From Heterostelium album PN500 (taxonomy: Eukaryota; Evosea; Eumycetozoa; Acytosteliales; Acytosteliaceae), in contig NW_008805064.1 in assembly GCF_000004825.1 (NCBI RefSeq), positions 2,976,001-3,040,000 on the forward strand: a stretch of DNA of 64,000 nucleotides, read 5' to 3'. The notes under the pieces are model-generated. The model ran no database searches. It worked only from the letters and a program-made list of their open reading frames with translations, and was not told where the DNA came from. The position numbers were made by a program, and so were the translations under genes. Shown piece by piece: positions 58,295 through 64,000 of this stretch (position 1 is its first letter; the number at the start of each line of letters is the position of its first letter).

Positions 58295-60411
58295 TCACTT
58301 ATTCTTTTTATTTGCTTTTAATTTATTTTCTGTGATGTATTGAAGTATGTTGTTTCTATTGAATTTCTTTGCGTTGTAGAATGTTTGTTCTGTAAAACCT
58401 TCGGTTCTATTCTCTATTAGATATTTGAAAACTTTGAGGTAACCACCTTTAGCGGCACCGTCATAAGCAGATGAAGTACAACCTTCTGTTCGATTTTCAC
58501 TGAGGAATCTAACAATCGAGAGATAACCACAACTTGCTGCAATATCGAAAACAGTGGTATCGCACTCTGTAATCAAATGGTTATAATGAAGGAATTTAAG
58601 TATTGCAAGGTTACCTTCTGACACTGGATGATACGGTAATGAGACAATCGGTACAACTGAGCTCGAAACCATATTGGTGTGTAGATAATCTTGCGATGTC
58701 AAAGTAGTGGAAATCGAATTGCCTGAATGAAAGCAATGTCCGAACAACCTTCGGTCCTATTCTCAGCGAGATATCGAATCATCTCCAAGTTGTTTTGGCC
58801 AACTGAAAAGTCGATGGCAGCGGTGCTACATCCCTCACTACGATTCGCATGGAGGAATTGAACCACCTCGATGTGATTGCTGCTGGCGGCGTTATCCATT
58901 GCCCGTTCAGAGCATTTGGCATATCGGTGATTCTCATGAAGATACTTTAACATTTTGCAATTTACCATAGGATGCCACTCCATTCATTTCATTCACACCG
59001 ATGATTCCAGGTTGTGATATCGCTTCTCTATTGAAAGTGCGTAGCAGTTCAATGTTACCATCTAACACTACCACCTTGATAATGTTATCTGTCAGCATAT
59101 CCGGTCGCAGTTTCATGAAATATTCGACCACATCATTATATTTATCGTGAGCTGCGTGGAATAGTGAGTTTCTAATCGATCTGGAACATCCTGACCAGGT
59201 AGTTGTGATAGTATCTTGATTGCCACTGGAAGATTACCATGTTGAACAGCCATTTGGAAAACAAGTTGATTGTAAACCTCTTGAATATTATTTAACAAGA
59301 ATTCCATGATATTATTATCTTTCTTCTTGAGTGCTTTCGAAGCAATTTGGTTTGAATACTTAAATAAACCATTGTCATAGAGATATTTAATCGAATCAAC
59401 ACCAGCATCGGCTGTATTTGCAACTGTTTGAACGGTTACGCTTACACCCTTAGGAAGATAATTCTGTATATATTTAAATATTTCAATGTTTGAACATGAT
59501 GCAGCTGAATCTAGAGTTGATTGTGTAATTTCCAATTGTTTTTCTTTAATAAAGTAGTCAAGGATTGAAAGATCACCTATAGTTGCTGCCTTATCGAGTG
59601 CAGACTTCAAACTAAGGTGACTCCTATCTACTTGATCGAAAATGTTACGAACTACCATCAAATTACCATTTTCAATAGCTTTGTTTATCATTGTTTGATC
59701 GAATAGATAGTATTCCGAAACTTTCGGGATTTTAGATCCCGAGATACACACGAATATTTTGGTTCGATTGGTTGTCACTGCCAAATTCATTGCTCTGCCG
59801 ATATCAAAGAGATCGTGTGGCTGTGTTTCGACTATATACTTTACAGTTGATAGACTTCCACTTTGTATTGCTAGTTGTAAAACTTTGTCTGTAATATGAC
59901 CACTCAATTGACCATTTCCAACCTTTTCAACTATTTCCAATTGATCGCTCTTACATGCATCTTCCAACACCTTTGTTTCGAACCTCTCATCGTATACCGA
60001 GCAATCAATAAACTCTGAATATCTACTTCTAATTAATGTACACTGTTCATCACTACCATTATATCTTGCACGTCTAAATGCATCTGCTAAACAATAGGTA
60101 TATGATAATAATTTAAATTCTCTTGAAAGATTTGTTGGTGGTGATTTTTCTGATTGTTTTGATGTTTGTTGTGATTTTTGTTGATTATTAATTGTTGATT
60201 CCTTCAAACACAGATCTAATTCATTTATATATCTATCAATATAGTTATAGTAAACAAGCTGTATAGGGTTGTCTGATAGACAATAATAATTGTAATATCT
60301 TGTCTTTGGGAATTCTCGATCATCTATAAACAATCTATTGATTTCACGTACATATTTAAATATACAATGTCTGATTACTAAAGAATTAATTATACATTTA
60401 AATTTATCCAT
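58295..60411 (-). pseudogene. Ankyrin-repeat protein gene with several frame breaks
   Basis: Reading from ATG 60411 (MDKFKCIINSLVIRHCIFKY) gives a dictyostelid-type ankyrin protein: an N-terminal helical region, then degenerate ankyrin units of ~30 residues (LQLAIQSGSLSTVKYIVE; KAIENGNLMVVRNIF; DKAATIGDLSILDYFIKE; DSAASCSNIEIFKYIQ; later DNAASSNHIEVVQFLHANRS and YDGAAKGGYLKVFKYLIENR). The reading frame changes three times, near 59130, 58960 and 58730, and the repeat pattern continues on the other side each time. No intron-like A+T-rich sequence lies at these points. So it is a fresh pseudogene or the assembly has indels. Intact, it would be a cytosolic protein of unknown partner. Confidence 0.75.
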
Positions 60412-60751
60412 GAAGATAAAATAAGTTAAATGAGAAGTTTTTTTTGATCGATCAAAAAATTTATTTTTGTTTTTTTTACCTGTTCGTTTTGGTTCTTAGC
60501 ATAATTAAATATCTCTACCCTAGATACTTTTAAATAATTTTGTATTATCTAGTATGATTATACTTATTTATTTTTATAATTATGGAAACTTTATTATTTA
60601 GTGAATTTGAAAAATTCATGGAATCTTATGTTGGTACCAAAAATGAAAGAGTAAAAAAAATAGAAGCTAATAAAATATGATAAAGATACTTATTTTAATA
60701 ACCCCTCTATTTTTTAATTTTTACTTTTACTTTTTTTTATACTTTTAGTAC
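60412..60751. other. Short intergenic region with a 32-codon frame
   Basis: Between two divergent genes. A small plus-strand frame at 60582-60680 (METLLFSEFEKFMESYVGTK and on) has coding-like helix composition but no known family; it may be a relic or chance. Confidence 0.3.
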
Positions 60752-60831
60752 CACATTTTACATATTTTTCTTTATTTATCGATATTTAGATAATTGATAT
60801 CAAAAGATTATTCATATATCATTAAAAAACA

Positions 60832-63109
60832 ATGAAAAGAAAACATGATCAGAATAATATCAGTTCAAATGTTGATAATGATGCGCTTCTCCAACTTGTA
60901 ATGGCATTTGATCATGTTAATAGAGATCAACAAACAATTGTGCTACCATCAGGTGAATCAACAACGAAAGAACAACTTTTATTAAAAGTAATCGATCTTT
61001 ATCCAAGCTATGCTAATACTTATTACCAGTTGGCATTAATACTTAAAGCTGAAAATCGATCATCAATCACACTTAATAATGGACAATCAATGACAAAACA
61101 ACAATTATACTTGAAATCAATAGAGTATGATCCAACCAGTCACAGTTCTTATTATAATCTTGCAAATACACTTTCAAATGGTCAATCAATCACACTTAAT
61201 AATGGACAATCAATGACAAAACAACAATTATTCTTGAAATCAATAGAATGCAATCCAACATATTCCAATTCATATCATAACCTTGCAATTACACTTTCAA
61301 ATGGTGAATCAATCACATTAAATAATGGAACAACAATGACTCAACAACAACTATACTTGAAATCAATAGAAAGTAATCCAAAAAATTTATATTCATATCT
61401 TAACCTTGCAACGACACTTTCAAATGGTGAATCAACCACACTTAATGATGGACAATCAATGACAAAACAACAACTAATCTTGAAATCAATAGAATATGAA
61501 CCAACATATTATCTGTCATATTTTAGCCTTGCAAATACACTTTCAAATGGTGAATCAATCACACTTAATAATGGACAATCAATTATAGAACAACAACTAT
61601 ACTTGAAATCAATAGAATGCAATCCAACATATTATCGGTCATATTATAACCTTGCAACGACACTTTCAAATGGTGAATCAATCACACTTAATGATAGAAC
61701 AACAATGACAGAACAACAATTATACTTGAAATCAATAGAATGTAATCCAACATATTCATATTCATATCATAACCTTGCAACGACACTTTCAAATGGTGAA
61801 TCAATCACACTTAATAATGGACAATCAATGACTGCACAACAATTATACTTGAAATCAATAGAATGTGATCCAACCCAATTCCAATTCATATTATAACCTT
61901 GCAACGACACTTTCAAATGGTGAATCAATCACACTTAATGATGGACAATCAATGACAAAACAACAATTATACTTGAAATCAATAGAATGTGATCCAACTG
62001 ATTCAAATTCATATAATAGGCTTGCAATTACACTTTCAAGAGGTGAATCGATAACACTTAATAATGGACAATCAATGACTGTACAACAATTATACTTGAA
62101 ATCAATAGAGTATGATCCAACCAGTCACAGTTCTTATTATAATCTTGCAAATACACTTTCAAATGGTCAATCAATCACACTTAATAACGGACAATCAATG
62201 ACAAAACAACAATTATTCTTGAAATCAATAGAATGCAATCCAACATATTCCAATTCATATCATAACCTTGCAACAACACTTTCAAGAGGTGAATCAATCA
62301 CACTTAATGATGGAACAACAATGACACAACAACAATTATACTTGGAATCAATAGAATGTGATCCAACCAATTCCAATTCATATCATAACCTTGCAACGAC
62401 ACTTTCAAATGGTGAATCAATCACACTTAATGATGGACAATCAATGACAAAACAACAATTATACTTGAAATCAATTGAATGTGATCCAACCAATTCATAT
62501 TCATATCATAACCTTGCAACGACACTTTCAAATGGTGAATCAATCACACTTAATAATGGACAATCAATGACAAAACAACAATTATACTTGAAATCAATAG
62601 AATGTGATCCAACCAATTCATATTCATATCATAGCCTTACAAATACACTTTCAAGAGGTGAATCAATCACACTTAATAATGGACAATCAATGACTGTACA
62701 ACAATTATACTTGAAATCAATAGAATGTGATCCAACCAATTCCGATTCGTATTATAAACTTTTAATTACACTTTCAAGAGGTGAATCAATCATTCTTAAT
62801 AACGGACAATCAATGACTCAACAACAATTATACTTGAAATTAATAGAATGTGATCCCAGCAAATACGATTCATATTATAACCTTGCCATTACACTATCTC
62901 GGTATGAAACAATAACACTCCATAATGGTGTTCGAATGACAAAACAACAACTATTATTGGAATCACTAAGAATAGGTCATAGACGAAGAATGGTTTACAA
63001 ATCGATTGGACTAACTTTGCTGAACAACAAACAAACGATTACACTTCCAAATGGTGAACAAATGTCGAGAAGACAACTGCTTCAAAAAGCAAGAAAACTA
63101 CTGTTCTAA
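60832..63109 (+). pseudogene. TPR-like repeat protein with 41-residue units, copy B (about 18 units, one frame break)
   Basis: The first ~75 residues and the last two units are nearly identical to copy A, but the array is longer: about seventeen full units plus a terminal partial unit. The frame opened at 60832 closes at 61896, and the next unit continues in another frame to 63109. The break is at about 61871-61880, where the text has caaccc while the corresponding place in other units has caacc, i.e. one additional C. Units before and after are otherwise open and in good register, so this may be a very recent mutation or a sequence error. Within the array, units 2-3 and 10-11 are nearly the same block. 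If intact it would be ~758 residues. Confidence 0.75.
61021..62960 (+). repeat. Tandem 123-base coding repeats (copy B array)
   Basis: About 16 direct repeats of 123 bases, most carrying tcaatcacacttaataatgg and caacaattatacttgaaatc. Copy A has about six such central repeats on the minus strand at ~18760-19390. The high similarity makes this region prone to slippage and to misassembly. Confidence 0.9.
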
Positions 63110-63433
63110 AATGTTAATTTTAGAATTATAATATTCGAATCAACTCACACTTCAATGATTATTAAGAATTCAACCATCACAATTCAAACAGTTTATTGAC
63201 GCGATTTCAAATAACTAAAGTTAATAATCCAACTGTTAAACAATACTCCAACATTTATTCAACACTATCAAATATTATTCTTATCTTCAAATTGTAAATC
63301 AAATAAATTATTATCTTTAAATCATATACTGTAAGTTATATCTCTAAACTTTATTACATTTATTAAATCCATATTTCTTGTCCAAAACTATTCCTAAAAG
63401 TAATTCCTAATTTTATATCAAAGTTGTAAGTAA

Positions 63434-63545
63434 TTCATATTTTTTTTTTTAATTTTTTTTTTAATTTTTTTTTAATTTTTTTTTTTTTTTTTTAATTGTT
63501 ACCTGTATACAGAATATATTATATTATTCTAGTTAGGAAAACTAT
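63434..63545. other. Poly-T/AT tract at the edge of the duplication
   Basis: A run of T with sparse A (63438-63494) marks the end of arm B. It is an ordinary low-complexity tract of this genome. Confidence 0.5.
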
Positions 63546-64000
63546 ATGTTTAAGTTGGAGCAACCAGAGTCTACCAAAGAAAATGATAACAAGAAGTGTG
63601 TATTCAATGATGAGGAAATTGAAATTATAAATGATAACCCAAGAGATCACGTTCGGCTGATTATGGCTTAAATATTTTGTTCGAAGTGATTGAAAATGAA
63701 AATAATTATATTAGTAGTATTAGTAGTAGTAGTGGTAGTAGTAGTATTAGTAATAGTAATAGTTCAGTTTCTAAAATAAATACATACCACGTTAATAGTG
63801 TTAAATTCAAGTGTGAGCATTGTTTATATTCTTATAGTGAATTGACCAAACTCAATAGGCACAAGAGAGAAAAGCACCCCAATGAAATGAAAAAGTCACA
63901 TTGGGAGCAACCACTCCAAGTGAATGCAGATATAAATTCGAAGCAGTGTTGTCATAACAACTGTCAAGTAAAAGTGACTCTATCAAACTATGCAAGCATC
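63546..64000 (+). CDS. C2H2 zinc-finger protein fragment, running off the right edge
   Basis: An open frame from 63638 to the window end contains a Ser/Asn tract and then a C2H2 finger: FKCEHCLYSYSELTKLNRHK with the second His in REKHP (C-x2-C-x12-H-x4-H), followed by a further Cys/His group (QCCHNNCQVKV). A short ATG frame at 63546-63671 (MFKLEQPESTKENDNKK) lies in a different frame upstream and may or may not be its beginning. Family not recognised; it could be a host regulator or mobile-element-derived. Confidence 0.45.

Larger units (their letters stand above)
60752..63433 (+). repeat. Long inverted duplication, arm B
   Basis: Counterpart of 18245-19697 in reverse orientation. Both 5' and 3' flanks of the TPR-like gene are included and remain similar. 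It is ~1.2 kb longer than arm A because of ten additional 123-base repeats. Confidence 0.9.

Noticed and set aside
60832-63109. Regular 123-base repeats resembling a CRISPR or satellite array
   Set aside because: Repeats are in-frame protein-coding units with no spacers; the genome is eukaryotic.
1-64000. tRNA genes
   Set aside because: I looked for GGTTCGANTCC-type B boxes on both strands and found no hit with a plausible cloverleaf; a covariance-model scan would be decisive.

Overview
The window looks like chromosomal DNA of a dictyostelid social amoeba. Intergenic DNA is extremely A+T-rich with long A/T runs. Introns are short, A+T-rich and GT-AG. Genes are tightly packed on both strands, and many proteins carry poly-Q (CAA), poly-N (AAC/AAT), poly-T and poly-S tracts. 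The gene set fits too: a small secreted CBM49 protein, a receiver-domain protein, saposin, DNase II, VPS9 and ankyrin proteins. I cannot name the species. Many core exons are less A+T-rich than I would expect for Dictyostelium discoideum, so another dictyostelid group is likely. No tRNA, rRNA, CRISPR array or LTR retroelement was recognised.

Layout. 1-7.1 kb, all minus strand: an aspartic protease running off the left edge, an orphan response regulator, and a host gene that looks derived from a piggyBac transposase without its catalytic core. 7.1-10.6 kb is almost gene-free. 10.6-17.2 kb: DNase II, a saposin-B protein (plus), eIF2 gamma, and a secreted PHB-depolymerase-like esterase with circularly permuted motif order. 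17.2-23.4 kb is an accessory region: gene fragments, a TPR-like repeat gene (copy A), and a whole-looking DNA transposon with ~160-bp terminal inverted repeats. 23.4-26.8 kb: a VPS9-domain Rab exchange factor. 26.8-29.8 kb holds decayed gene fragments, including a local inverted repeat. 29.9-56.7 kb is a dense block: an NPAT-like LisH protein, a CBM49 secreted protein, the PA2G4/EBP1 homologue, a mitochondrial EF-P-like factor, ATG4, isoprenylcysteine methyltransferase, Elongator subunit 1, an SH3/coiled-coil protein, RWDD1, an S28 serine carboxypeptidase, a membrane RING E3 and an ARMH3 homologue. 58.3-63.4 kb: a frame-broken ankyrin gene and TPR-like copy B, an inverted, expanded relative of copy A 41 kb away. 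A C2H2 zinc-finger frame runs off the right edge.

The genes do not form one pathway. Several fit the bacterivorous life of these amoebae: secreted or lysosomal aspartic protease, DNase II, saposin, S28 carboxypeptidase and PHB-type esterase could together digest engulfed bacteria. ATG4, VPS9 and ARMH3 belong to membrane traffic and autophagy; eIF2 gamma, PA2G4, Elongator, RWDD1 and EF-P to translation.

The most interesting items are the TPR-like 41-residue repeat family in a long inverted duplication, the intact-looking intron-containing transposon, and the domesticated piggyBac relative.
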